Of a stretch of DNA of 13,198 bases, positions 6,465 to 13,198 are shown piece by piece. The DNA is taken from positions 1-13,198 of the forward strand of contig JBQTHP010000205.1 of NCBI GenBank assembly GCA_052389755.1. Direction: 5' to 3'. Each line of letters begins with the position of its first letter. Position 1 is the stretch's first letter. The notes beneath the pieces were generated by a model. That model was not told the DNA's origin, made no database searches, and saw only the letters and a program-made list of their open reading frames with translations. Source of the stretch: JBQTHP01 sp052389755 (GTDB lineage: Bacteria; Pseudomonadota; Gammaproteobacteria; Steroidobacterales; Steroidobacteraceae). The position numbers were made by a program, and so were the translations under genes.

Positions 6465-7603
6465 AGCCACCGCGTGTGCGGAGCGGGCGGCCGCTTCGGC
6501 TCCTTCAGCTCCGCGGCCACGGCCGCAAGATGATCGACGATGCGCTGGTTGTAGTCGCCGCCCGCAAGCTGCGCGCGCCGGAGCCACGAGTAGCCTTCGG
6601 CCGCGCGGTTCGCGCGATACAGCGCCCAGCCGCGCGCGTCGAGCAGGTTCGCGTCGTTCGGCGCTTTTGCAAGCCCGCGCTCGATCACGCTCTTGCCTTC
6701 CTCGAGCCCACCCGGTTTCTCGATGAGCAGGAAGCCCAGCGCCCAGAGTCCGTACGTGTTGTCCGGATCGAGCGCGAGCCCGTCGCGCAGGTGCTTTTCC
6801 GCCTGCTTGTAGTCGGCGAGCTCGTAGAAAAACAGGCCGATGTTGACCTGCACGGCCGCGTCCGATATCCGGCCCTCCTGTCTCGCCTGTTTGACGTACT
6901 CCTCGAGGGAGTTGCGCCCCGCAACGGCGTCGCCCGCTGCGTACTGCGCGAGGGCCAACCGGTAGAGCGTCGAGCGCCAGGTCGTCGCTTCGCCGCGGCC
7001 CGCGAGCGCGGCCGCGATCGCCTCGCGCGGATCGCCGCCGCTCCGCAGGAGCGCCTTGGAGTGCAGATGATGAATCCAGGAGCCCTCCCACCGCGCTTCG
7101 GGTCCGGCAAGGGCGAGCGCCTGATCGACGTACTCGACGGCCTGAGCGTACTGCTCGACCTCGGAATGGGCGCGCGCCAGCTCGTAGCGCAGCCAGCGGT
7201 CTTCAGGCTGGCGCTCGGCGAGCGCGTTGAGAAAGCGGATCTCCTCCTGCGGCTTGCCGGCGAGGTTCGCCGCGAGCACCCGAAGCCGCAGCTGCTCGAC
7301 GTCGTCAAGCTTGTCGCGCACCGCCGCGACGCGCTTCATCTCCCCGCCGGCCGCAGCCTTCTCACCCGCCTTTACGAGCGCGGCGATCCGCAGCAGGCGC
7401 GCGCCCTGCGCGTCGGGCGCGCGCCGGAGTACCTCCTCGAGCTGGCGTGCGATGTCCGCGTACTCGAACCGATTCACGGGATTCGCGTAACGCACCTTCG
7501 CGGCCGCATACGCTTCGAGCGCCGGTGCGGGCATCGCCTCGGCCAAGGTGACACATGGGTTCAGAAGGGCGCCCGCGATGACGGGCAACAGAAAGTGTCG
7601 CAT
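6461..7603 (-). CDS. Exported tetratricopeptide-repeat protein
   Basis: 380 residues. A signal peptide (RHFLLPVIAGALLNPCVTLAEA, cleavage near 22-23) is followed by an all-helical, Ala/Leu-rich protein. Recognisable TPR units are at about 136-169 (LARAHSEVEQYAQAVEYVDQAL), 251-284 (NIGLFFYELADYKQAEKHLR, ending LDPDN), 285-318 and 319-350 (GWALYRANRAAEGYSWLRRA); degenerate helices fill residues 30-135. The Cys at 17 is not in a good lipobox. TPR proteins are protein-interaction scaffolds; no enzymatic motif is seen, and its partner is unknown. Its ATG at 7603 directly abuts the stop of the aldo/keto reductase gene, so the two are almost certainly co-transcribed and perhaps translationally coupled. 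The stop lies inside the inverted repeat at 6375-6464. Confidence 0.85.
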   Translation of the reverse strand: MRHFLLPVIAGALLNPCVTLAEAMPAPALEAYAAAKVRYANPVNRFEYADIARQLEEVLRRAPDAQGARLLRIAALVKAGEKAAAGGEMKRVAAVRDKLDDVEQLRLRVLAANLAGKPQEEIRFLNALAERQPEDRWLRYELARAHSEVEQYAQAVEYVDQALALAGPEARWEGSWIHHLHSKALLRSGGDPREAIAAALAGRGEATTWRSTLYRLALAQYAAGDAVAGRNSLEEYVKQARQEGRISDAAVQVNIGLFFYELADYKQAEKHLRDGLALDPDNTYGLWALGFLLIEKPGGLEEGKSVIERGLAKAPNDANLLDARGWALYRANRAAEGYSWLRRAQLAGGDYNQRIVDHLAAVAAELKEPKRPPAPHTRWL

Positions 7604-8518
7604 CTAGAGCCCATTCACGGCGGCGATGATCTGCGCACGCTGCTTCGCATCCGGCAGGCGGCCGCGCCCTGCCTCCAGGTTGTCGCGCACGTTCTTCGCC
7701 TTGCCGGTCGCCGGAATGACGCACGTCACGGCCGGATGCGCGATCACGTATTTGAGAAAGAGCTGCGCCCAACTCGCGCTGTCGAAGTCGGGAGCCCATG
7801 CCGGCACCGGTTTGCCCCGCGTGCCTTCGAAGAGCCGGCCATCCTCGAACGGCCGATTGACGATCACGGCGACGCCCTTGTCGCGCGCGAGCGGCAGCAG
7901 GCGCGCTTCCGCGTCCCGCGTCGCCGCCGAATAGTTGAGCTGCACGAAGTCGAGCTTCTCGCGCTCGATGACGCGCGCAAGGTCCGCATGCGCTCCGACC
8001 GTGTAGTGCGTGATCCCGATGTAGCGCACGCTGCCCTCGTCCTTCCAGCGCCGCAGGGTTTTCAGGTGTGTCTCGAGATCGAGGAGATTGTGAACCTGGA
8101 TGAGATCGAGCCGCTTGCTCTTCGTGAGCTCGCCCGAACGCGTCATCTGCTCGACGCCGGCGCGCTCGCCGCGCGTCCACACCTTCGTCGCCATGAACGT
8201 GCGCTCGTGCATGGCCGGGCTCAGCAGGTCGCCGAGCACTGTTTCCGCCGTAGAGTACATGGGCGAAGTGTCGATCAGGCGGCCGCCGCCTTCGAAGAAC
8301 GCCTCGAGCACCTGCGCGATCGGGGCACGCTCGGCAGGCGCCGTGCCCACTTCGAATGGTCCGGACGTGCCGAGTCCGACCACCGGCACGGCTTCGCCGG
8401 TCGAAGGTATCTTGCGCGTGATCATCGAGTCGTCCGACGCGGCGGCCGGGGCGCCGCCCGCCACGGTCGCTGCGAAAGCGAGCCCGATTCCGCCGGCCAA
8501 TACATCACGTCTGTCCAT
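7604..8518 (-). CDS. Aldo/keto reductase with Tat-type leader
   Basis: 304 residues. Aldo/keto reductases are NAD(P)H-dependent carbonyl reductases with a TIM-barrel fold. The tetrad is complete: Asp83 and Tyr88 in LIDTSPMYSTAE, Lys112 in FMATKVWT, His143 in LIQVHNLLD. Later family pieces include VRYIGITHYTV and FVQLNYSAATRDAE. The N-terminus MDRRDVLAGGIGLAFAATVAGGAPAAA looks like a twin-arginine leader, which would export a folded, cofactor-loaded enzyme to the periplasm. The ATG at 8518 was chosen because the leader begins there; upstream in-frame sequence back to 8803 is the VOC gene in another frame. The start overlaps the 3' end of the VOC gene by 14 bases, and the stop abuts the TPR gene, giving a three-gene operon. 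Substrate unknown. A periplasmic NADPH enzyme is unusual, so the cofactor may be carried with it. Confidence 0.9.
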   Translation of the reverse strand: MDRRDVLAGGIGLAFAATVAGGAPAAASDDSMITRKIPSTGEAVPVVGLGTSGPFEVGTAPAERAPIAQVLEAFFEGGGRLIDTSPMYSTAETVLGDLLSPAMHERTFMATKVWTRGERAGVEQMTRSGELTKSKRLDLIQVHNLLDLETHLKTLRRWKDEGSVRYIGITHYTVGAHADLARVIEREKLDFVQLNYSAATRDAEARLLPLARDKGVAVIVNRPFEDGRLFEGTRGKPVPAWAPDFDSASWAQLFLKYVIAHPAVTCVIPATGKAKNVRDNLEAGRGRLPDAKQRAQIIAAVNGL

Positions 8519-8981
8519 GGGGACTGCCTTTTCGTGACGCCGCGATCCACTGCTCGATCGCGGCGAGCGCGGTGGCGCTGGGCCGATCCGCGCTCGAGCT
8601 CGCCGGCGTCGTGATCTCGAGCATGGTGCCGTCCGGGTCGGAAAAGTAGATCGAGCGCTGCTCGCCGTGGTCGTGCGTGTCCAGCCGCCTCTTCCACGCG
8701 GAATACTCCGCCTCGGACGCGGCGGAGAACGCGAAATGGCGGATGTCGGCGGGCAGCTCGTCGCGGGTCCGCACCTTCGCTCCGCGCAGCGCACAGAGCG
8801 CAACCTGACGATCGTCCGCCGCGCGAAAGATCATCATCAGCCACGGCTTGCCGCCCCAGTCGTCGCCGCTGATCGCATCGACCAGCGTCAATCCAAGAAC
8901 ATCGGAGTAGAAGCGCAACGCGGCTCCCGCATCCGATACGGGAATCGCGAAATGGTCGAAGCTCAGCTTCGGATCGCGCAT
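8505..8981 (-). CDS. VOC-superfamily (glyoxalase-fold) protein
   Basis: 158 residues, cytoplasmic. Vicinal-oxygen-chelate fold, as in glyoxalase I, extradiol dioxygenases and fosfomycin-resistance proteins. The N-terminal half-site starts FDHFAIPVSDAGAALRFYSDVLGL with His10. The second module carries His82 (IRHFAF) and ends with the family hallmark SIYFSDPDGTMLEITTP containing Glu122. His10, His82 and Glu122 are the expected metal ligands. It is first in the operon with the aldo/keto reductase and TPR genes, so it may share their role, perhaps carbonyl or electrophile detoxification (inference). The specific reaction cannot be assigned. The ATG at 8981 was chosen because the domain begins directly after it; the open frame upstream to 9857 runs antisense to the DUF1684 gene and is not coding. 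Confidence 0.88.
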   Translation of the reverse strand: MRDPKLSFDHFAIPVSDAGAALRFYSDVLGLTLVDAISGDDWGGKPWLMMIFRAADDRQVALCALRGAKVRTRDELPADIRHFAFSAASEAEYSAWKRRLDTHDHGEQRSIYFSDPDGTMLEITTPASSSADRPSATALAAIEQWIAASRKGSPHGQT

Positions 8982-9077
8982 GGCAGTGGCCTCGCCGCAG
9001 CCGTCACAGGCACGGCAAGTGTGCAGCGCTTCCACGCCACTCGACAAGGCTCGCGGCAACGCCCTATCGTGGCAATC
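8982..9077. promoter_or_regulatory. Divergent intergenic region (VOC operon / DUF1684 gene)
   Basis: About 96 bases between two divergent starts must hold both promoters, but I see no convincing -35/-10 pair, operator palindrome or strong ribosome binding site on either strand. Called from gene layout only. Confidence 0.35.
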
Positions 9078-10001
9078 GTGCTGCTCGACGTGCGATTTCG
9101 CGTGCTTCTCGCGGCGACGCTGCTGCTGCCCCTGTGCGTCACCGCCGGTCCTTCCGATCCCGCGGCGCATCGAGGCGCCATCGAGGAGTGGCGCGCCACG
9201 CGTATCGCCAGCCTGACGAGCGAGACGGGCTGGCTCACGCTCGTCGCGCTTCACCCGTTGCAGACCGGAACGACCACCTTCGGTCGTGCGCGCGGAAATG
9301 ACTTCAGGCTCGATCACGCCTCGCTCCCGTCGCGCGCCGGAGCGTTCGAGGTGAGCGATGGCACGGTGCGGTTCGTCGCGCGCCGAGGCAGCGGTATCAC
9401 GCACGATGGCGCAGAGATCACGTCGCTCGCCCTCGAGCCCGATACGAGCGGCTCGCCGACGGTGCTCGCCGCGGGCCCGCTGCGTTTCTTCGTGATCGAC
9501 CGCGACGGCAAGCGCTACGTTCGCGTGCGCGACGTCGAGCACCCGCTGCGCCGGCAGTTCGCGGGCCTCGATTATTTCCCCATCAGCTCCGGGTGGATAC
9601 TCGATGCGCGGTTCGAGCCTTACGATCCGCCGCGGCGCATCACCATCATCGACATCCTGGGCGAGGAGCGGGCGATGTCGGCGCCAGGCGCACTCGTGTT
9701 CGAGAAGGACGGGCGCGAGTGGCGCCTCGATGCGATTGCCGAAGAGCCCGACGCCGAGCAGCTCTTCATCATGTTCGCGGACGCCACGAGCGCGCGTGAA
9801 ACCTACGGCGCCGGCCGATTCCTGTATGTGCCGGCGCCCAAAGACGGGCACGTGCAAGTGGACTTCAACAAGGCGTACAGCCCGCCGTGCGCCTTCAACG
9901 AATTCGCGACCTGCCCGCTGCCGCCGCCGCAGAACCGCCTCACGCTGCGCGTCGAGGCGGGCGAGCTCACGTACTCGCCGTCGGCTTCACGTTCGCATTG
10001 A
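9078..10001 (+). CDS. Exported DUF1684 protein
   Basis: About 307 residues. A hydrophobic leader (RFRVLLAATLLLPLCVTAG) predicts export. The DUF1684 family is recognised from GWLTLVALHPLQTGTTTFGR near the N-terminus, LDYFPISSGWILDARF in the middle, and the strongly conserved C-terminal pair DFNKAYSPPCAFNE (from residue 262) and CPLPPPQNRL (from 279). Its function is uncharacterised; members are beta-rich proteins of unknown activity. The start is uncertain among GTG codons at 9069, 9078 and 9090, all in frame and none with a clear Shine-Dalgarno; 9078 is a compromise that keeps the leader at normal length. The last 35 bases overlap the 3' end of the FAD oxidoreductase gene on the other strand, and the C-terminal tail after residue ~290 (ELTYSPSASRSH) is encoded by that shared sequence. 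Confidence 0.85.
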   Translation: MLLDVRFRVLLAATLLLPLCVTAGPSDPAAHRGAIEEWRATRIASLTSETGWLTLVALHPLQTGTTTFGRARGNDFRLDHASLPSRAGAFEVSDGTVRFVARRGSGITHDGAEITSLALEPDTSGSPTVLAAGPLRFFVIDRDGKRYVRVRDVEHPLRRQFAGLDYFPISSGWILDARFEPYDPPRRITIIDILGEERAMSAPGALVFEKDGREWRLDAIAEEPDAEQLFIMFADATSARETYGAGRFLYVPAPKDGHVQVDFNKAYSPPCAFNEFATCPLPPPQNRLTLRVEAGELTYSPSASRSH

Positions 10002-11472
10002 GCCGGAACAGGTTCTTCGGGTCGTACTTGTTCTTCAGGCGCACGAGCCGGGCGTAGTTCGGGCCATAGTTTTCGTCCACCTTCGCGTAGTCGTCCTCCG
10101 CCATGCTGTTGACGTAGAAGCCGACGACATGCGGTTCGACCACTTTTCCGAATACCGCCCGGGCTCTCGCCATGCGCTCGTTCCCCTTGTCGGCGGGGTC
10201 GCGCCAGAACGAGTTCACCATGAGCCAGTACTTGCCCTTACGGTTCGGAAACGCCGTCGCGTCGGGGGCGACGCGTCCGACCGCACCGCCGCTCTGCTGA
10301 ATGAACATGCCGAGCGTTCCGGGCGGCGCGCTGCGAAGCTCTCCGATCATCCCGTCGATGATCGAGTCGGTGAGCTCGACGAGAAACCCGGCCTTGATAT
10401 AGGCCCGCGTGCCGTGGTCGAAAGTCTTGTCCAGGCTCCCTTGCAGCTTGAGGTAGGGTATCGCCGCGATTTCATCGACGACGGGCTTGCCGAACTGCCG
10501 CAGAGGCCGCAGCACTTCCTCACCTTTCGCGAGATCGCCGGACCAGCAGCACTCGATTGCGATGACGTGTTGCCCGTCGGGCAGGTGAACCGCGAAGACG
10601 TCGGTGTTGAGCGCGTCGGGCGCCGTGGCGGTGTAGTCCGCGTAGTAGCGCATCAGATCGCCTGCCTGCTCGAACGGCCAGATGATCTTGCCGCCCAGGA
10701 TCGTCGGATCGAGGGGATGCAGCCGATACACGAGTGACGTCGCGACCCCGAAGTTGCCGCCGCCCCCGCGCAGCCCCCAGAGCAGGTCGCGGTTGTCCTT
10801 CTCGCTCACCTGGATCAGGCGACCGTCCGCCGTGACGATGTCCGCGCCGATCAGATTGTCGCAGGCCAGCCCGAAACGCCGTCCGAGCCGTCCGAATCCG
10901 CCGCCGAGCGTGAGCCCCGCCGCGCCGGTGTGCGAAACGGTGCCGGCCGTCGTCGCGAGACGAAATGCCCGCGTTTCGCGATCGAGATGCGCAAGGAGCG
11001 CTCCGCCTTCGACTCGCGCCGTGCGCGCGACGGGGTCGACCCGCACGGCCTGCATCGGCGAGCAGTCGATGACGATGCCGCCGTCGTTGACCGACTTGCC
11101 GGTCTGGCTGTGGCCGCCGCAGCGAACGGACGTGAGCAGATCGTGCTCGCGCGCGAAGTTCACGGCCTGGATTACGTCCGACGGGCTCGCGCACCGCGCA
11201 ATCAGCGCGGGCCGGCGATCGAACATCCCGTTCCACACTCTGCGTGCGTCGTCGTAGCCGGTGTTGCCGGGCACGAGAACGGTGCCACGCAAGGTAGCCG
11301 CCAAGGCGTCCACGTCGCTCGTACGCAGCGCGATCTCGGCACCGGCAAGAGTTCGCGCTGCGAGGTCACCGGTCGCCTGGCCGAGCGCGATGAGTTGGCG
11401 AGCAAGGACATTGCCGCACGGCAGCGCCGCCGCCGCACCCAGTGAAGCGGAAATGAACTCGCGCCTGAGCAT
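9967..11472 (-). CDS. Tat-exported FAD-linked oxidoreductase, berberine-bridge-enzyme-like
   Basis: 501 residues. MLRREFISASLGAAAALP looks like a twin-arginine leader. The FAD-binding PCMH domain follows: PALIARCASPSDVIQAVNFAREHDL, then RCGGHSQTGKSVNDGGIVID with His121, the usual site of covalent 8-alpha attachment to FAD, then GAAGLTLGGGFGRLGRRFGLACDNL. In enzymes with a second, cysteinyl FAD link the equivalent of GTVSHTG carries a Cys; here there is none, so attachment should be through His121 only. The C-terminal BBE segment is clear (NYGPNYARLVRLKNKYDPKNLFRLNANV). These enzymes oxidise sugars, alcohols or alkaloid-like substrates and usually reduce O2; the substrate here is unknown. The gene begins 23 bases after the stop of the acyl-CoA dehydrogenase on the same strand (probable operon). 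Its 3' end overlaps the DUF1684 gene. Confidence 0.92.
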   Translation of the reverse strand: MLRREFISASLGAAAALPCGNVLARQLIALGQATGDLAARTLAGAEIALRTSDVDALAATLRGTVLVPGNTGYDDARRVWNGMFDRRPALIARCASPSDVIQAVNFAREHDLLTSVRCGGHSQTGKSVNDGGIVIDCSPMQAVRVDPVARTARVEGGALLAHLDRETRAFRLATTAGTVSHTGAAGLTLGGGFGRLGRRFGLACDNLIGADIVTADGRLIQVSEKDNRDLLWGLRGGGGNFGVATSLVYRLHPLDPTILGGKIIWPFEQAGDLMRYYADYTATAPDALNTDVFAVHLPDGQHVIAIECCWSGDLAKGEEVLRPLRQFGKPVVDEIAAIPYLKLQGSLDKTFDHGTRAYIKAGFLVELTDSIIDGMIGELRSAPPGTLGMFIQQSGGAVGRVAPDATAFPNRKGKYWLMVNSFWRDPADKGNERMARARAVFGKVVEPHVVGFYVNSMAEDDYAKVDENYGPNYARLVRLKNKYDPKNLFRLNANVKPTAST

Positions 11473-11495
11473 CGATGACCCCCGTTCGTTGCTGT

Positions 11496-13196
11496 TTATA
11501 GAAGCGCGGCGTCCGTTTCGACGATGCTCGCGGCGCCGCTCTTCACGATTCTCGCAAGCGCGTGTGCCTGCGGCAGGATGTTCTCGGCATAGAAACGCGC
11601 GGTGCGCACCTTGCCTTCGAGAAATTCCCGATCACCGCCCGCGCCCAGCTTCGCTGATGCGACGGCGCCGGACCTGGCCATCAACCAGCCGCCAAGCACG
11701 ATGCCGCTCAGTTTGAGGAAGGGCACCGATACGGCGAAGGCGCGCGCCGGATCCGTGGCGAGCGACTGCAGCAGCGAGCCGGTCGCATCGCGCAGCAGTG
11801 CGAGCCCCTCACGCGCCGCGCCCGCATCGGCCGTCCCGAGCTCGCTCGACGCCTCGGCAATGAGCGCGGCCATCGCCGCGCCGCGATCCCGGCCGATCTT
11901 GCGTCCGATGAGATCGTTCGACTGGATGCCGGTGGTGCCTTCGTAGATCGTCGTGATGCGCACGTCGCGGTAGTACTGCGCCGCGCCAGTCTCCTCGACG
12001 TATCCCATTCCGCCGTGCACCTGCACACCTAGCGACGCGATCTCGATGCCGGTCTCGGTGGACCATCCCTTGACGACAGGTATGAGCAGGTCGGCGCGCG
12101 CCTGCGCTGCGGCGCGCGCCTTCTCGTCCGGTGCATGCGCCGCGAGATCGAGCTGAAACGCGGCGTACAGTGCGAGAGCACGCATCGCTTCCGTCAGCGA
12201 CTTCATCGTGAGCAACATGCGCTTCACGTCCGGGTGATGCGCGATCGCCAGCGGCTTGCCGCTGTCGTTCGCCACCGGCGGCTTGCCCTGAACCCGATCG
12301 CGCGCCCAGGCGAGTGCCTGCTGGAACGCCCGCTCGGACACTGCGTAGCCTTCGAGCCCGACCGACAGGCGCGCGGCGTTCATCATGACGAACATGTACT
12401 CGAGGCCGCGATTCGCCTCACCGACGAGATAGCCGACCGCGCCGTCTTTCTCCCCGTACTGCATGACGCAGGTCGGGCTCGCGTGGATGCCGAGCTTCTC
12501 CTCGATCTTCAGGCACTTCACTTCGTTGCGGGCGCCGAGCGAGCCGTCGGCCTTCACGTTGACCTTCGGCACGATGAAGAGCGAGACGCCCTTCACGCCG
12601 GCCGGAGCGCCCTCGATACGCGCGAGCACCATGTGCACGATGTTCTCGGTGTAATCGTGGTCGCCCCAGGTGATGAAGATCTTCTGTCCGAAGATGCGAA
12701 AGTGATCGCCTGACGGCACCGCGCGCGTGCGTATCTGCCCGAGATCCGAACCCGCCTGCGGTTCGGTCAGGCACATCGTGCCGGTCCACTCCCCGCGTAC
12801 CATCTTCGGCAGGAACCGGCGCTTCTGCTCGGGCGTGCCGCTGAGCTCCAGCGCCTCGATGGCGCCCTGCGTCAGCATCGGACAGAGCTTGAAGGCCAGG
12901 TTCGAGGCTCCCCACAGCTCCTGAACGGCGGTCGCGAGGACGCGCGGGACGCCCTGCCCGCCGAATTCCGGGTCGGCCGCGAGCTGCGGCCAACCGCCGT
13001 CGACGAACTGCCGATACGCGGCCTTGAACCCCTTGGGTGTCACGACGCCGTCGGGCGTCCATTTCGATCCCTCCTCGTCCCCCGCGCGGTTGAGCGGTGC
13101 GAGGACGCCTTCCGCGAACTTGGCCGCTTCGTTCAGGATCGATTCGGCGAGCTCTGTCGAGTAATCCTCGAAGCCGGCGAGACCGGCGAGCCGCTC
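11496..13196 (-). CDS. Acyl-CoA dehydrogenase, DmdC-like long form (5' end missing)
   Basis: At least 566 residues, open to the right edge; family members are about 590-600, so roughly 30 residues are missing. The order is N-terminal helical domain (LAESILNEAAKFAEGVLAPLNRAGD), the GGWPQLAADPEFGGQGVP segment, the FAD/substrate beta-domain signature TGTMCLTEPQAGSDLGQIRT and FITWGDHD, then the C-terminal helical domain with LGVQVHGGMGYVEETGAAQYYRD and IYEGTTGIQSNDLIGRK; the Glu of YEGT (about 11940-11942) is the expected catalytic base. The extra C-terminal region after this is that of the long acyl-CoA dehydrogenase group containing 3-methylmercaptopropionyl-CoA dehydrogenase (DmdC). It catalyses alpha,beta-dehydrogenation of an acyl-CoA in the cytoplasm. 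Close paralogs act on other acyl-CoAs, so DMSP catabolism should not be assumed. It precedes the FAD oxidase gene in a likely operon. Confidence 0.93.
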   Translation of the reverse strand, partial: ERLAGLAGFEDYSTELAESILNEAAKFAEGVLAPLNRAGDEEGSKWTPDGVVTPKGFKAAYRQFVDGGWPQLAADPEFGGQGVPRVLATAVQELWGASNLAFKLCPMLTQGAIEALELSGTPEQKRRFLPKMVRGEWTGTMCLTEPQAGSDLGQIRTRAVPSGDHFRIFGQKIFITWGDHDYTENIVHMVLARIEGAPAGVKGVSLFIVPKVNVKADGSLGARNEVKCLKIEEKLGIHASPTCVMQYGEKDGAVGYLVGEANRGLEYMFVMMNAARLSVGLEGYAVSERAFQQALAWARDRVQGKPPVANDSGKPLAIAHHPDVKRMLLTMKSLTEAMRALALYAAFQLDLAAHAPDEKARAAAQARADLLIPVVKGWSTETGIEIASLGVQVHGGMGYVEETGAAQYYRDVRITTIYEGTTGIQSNDLIGRKIGRDRGAAMAALIAEASSELGTADAGAAREGLALLRDATGSLLQSLATDPARAFAVSVPFLKLSGIVLGGWLMARSGAVASAKLGAGGDREFLEGKVRTARFYAENILPQAHALARIVKSGAASIVETDAALL

Positions 13197-13198
13197 GT

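Noticed and set aside
7535..7603. Lipoprotein signal on the TPR protein
   Set aside because: The Cys at residue 17 is preceded by LNP, which is not a lipobox; an ordinary signal peptide ending at AEA fits better.
6416..8614. A 732-codon open frame on the + strand
   Set aside because: It lies antisense to the well-supported TPR and aldo/keto reductase genes and is Arg-rich with no recognisable domain; long antisense open frames are expected in DNA this GC-rich.
9604..10737. A 377-codon + strand open frame bridging DUF1684 and the oxidase
   Set aside because: It overlaps two genes with clear family signatures in other frames and itself shows none.
10850..11130. Bicovalent FAD attachment in the BBE-like oxidase
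   Set aside because: His121 is present, but the position that holds the second Cys in bicovalent members is not Cys (GTVSHTG), so only the His link is supported.
1..13198. CRISPR array, tRNA or rRNA genes
   Set aside because: No regularly spaced direct repeats, no tRNA-like cloverleaf and no rRNA-like sequence were noticed; nearly all sequence is accounted for by coding regions.

Overview
The window is GC-rich, densely packed proteobacterial chromosome: eleven protein-coding genes, two of them cut by the window edges, with no gene-free stretch over 300 bases. An OxyR-type regulator with the redox cysteine pair, Tat-like leaders and a DmdC-like acyl-CoA dehydrogenase suggest a Beta- or Gammaproteobacterium with a versatile, probably soil or environmental, lifestyle. 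The genus cannot be read from the sequence. No RNA genes, CRISPR arrays or complete insertion sequences were seen.

Left part (1-1295): the 3' part of oxyR (+) runs convergently into a small exported L,D-transpeptidase-fold (YkuD) protein (-). A short divergent region (about 1296-1402) holds a perfect 9-bp hairpin and a -10-like box, and separates the transpeptidase from the next block.

Central block (1403-6378, all +): a roughly 1017-residue protein fuses an LCAT-like alpha/beta hydrolase (complete Ser-Asp-His set), a domain resembling the N-terminal macro-like domain of leucyl aminopeptidase (M17), and a C-terminal CHAT caspase-like protease (His-Cys dyad). A 59-bp nested palindrome sits in frame inside the CHAT domain about 10 codons after the catalytic Cys. 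A predicted outer-membrane beta-barrel protein follows, then, overlapping it by one base, an exported alpha/beta hydrolase that seems to lack its catalytic His. These three genes are the most interesting part of the window: the fusion looks like a protease-plus-lipase effector or regulator, though its function is inferred only.

Right part: a 20-bp imperfect inverted repeat (6375-6464) spans the convergent junction and contains both stop codons. On the minus strand a compact operon runs VOC/glyoxalase-fold protein, Tat-type aldo/keto reductase, exported TPR protein, with a 14-base overlap and then directly abutting genes. Divergent to it is an exported DUF1684 protein (+), whose 3' end overlaps the tail of a Tat-type FAD-linked (BBE-like) oxidoreductase (-). 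That oxidase lies 23 bases downstream of a DmdC-like acyl-CoA dehydrogenase (-), which runs off the right edge; these two are probably co-transcribed.
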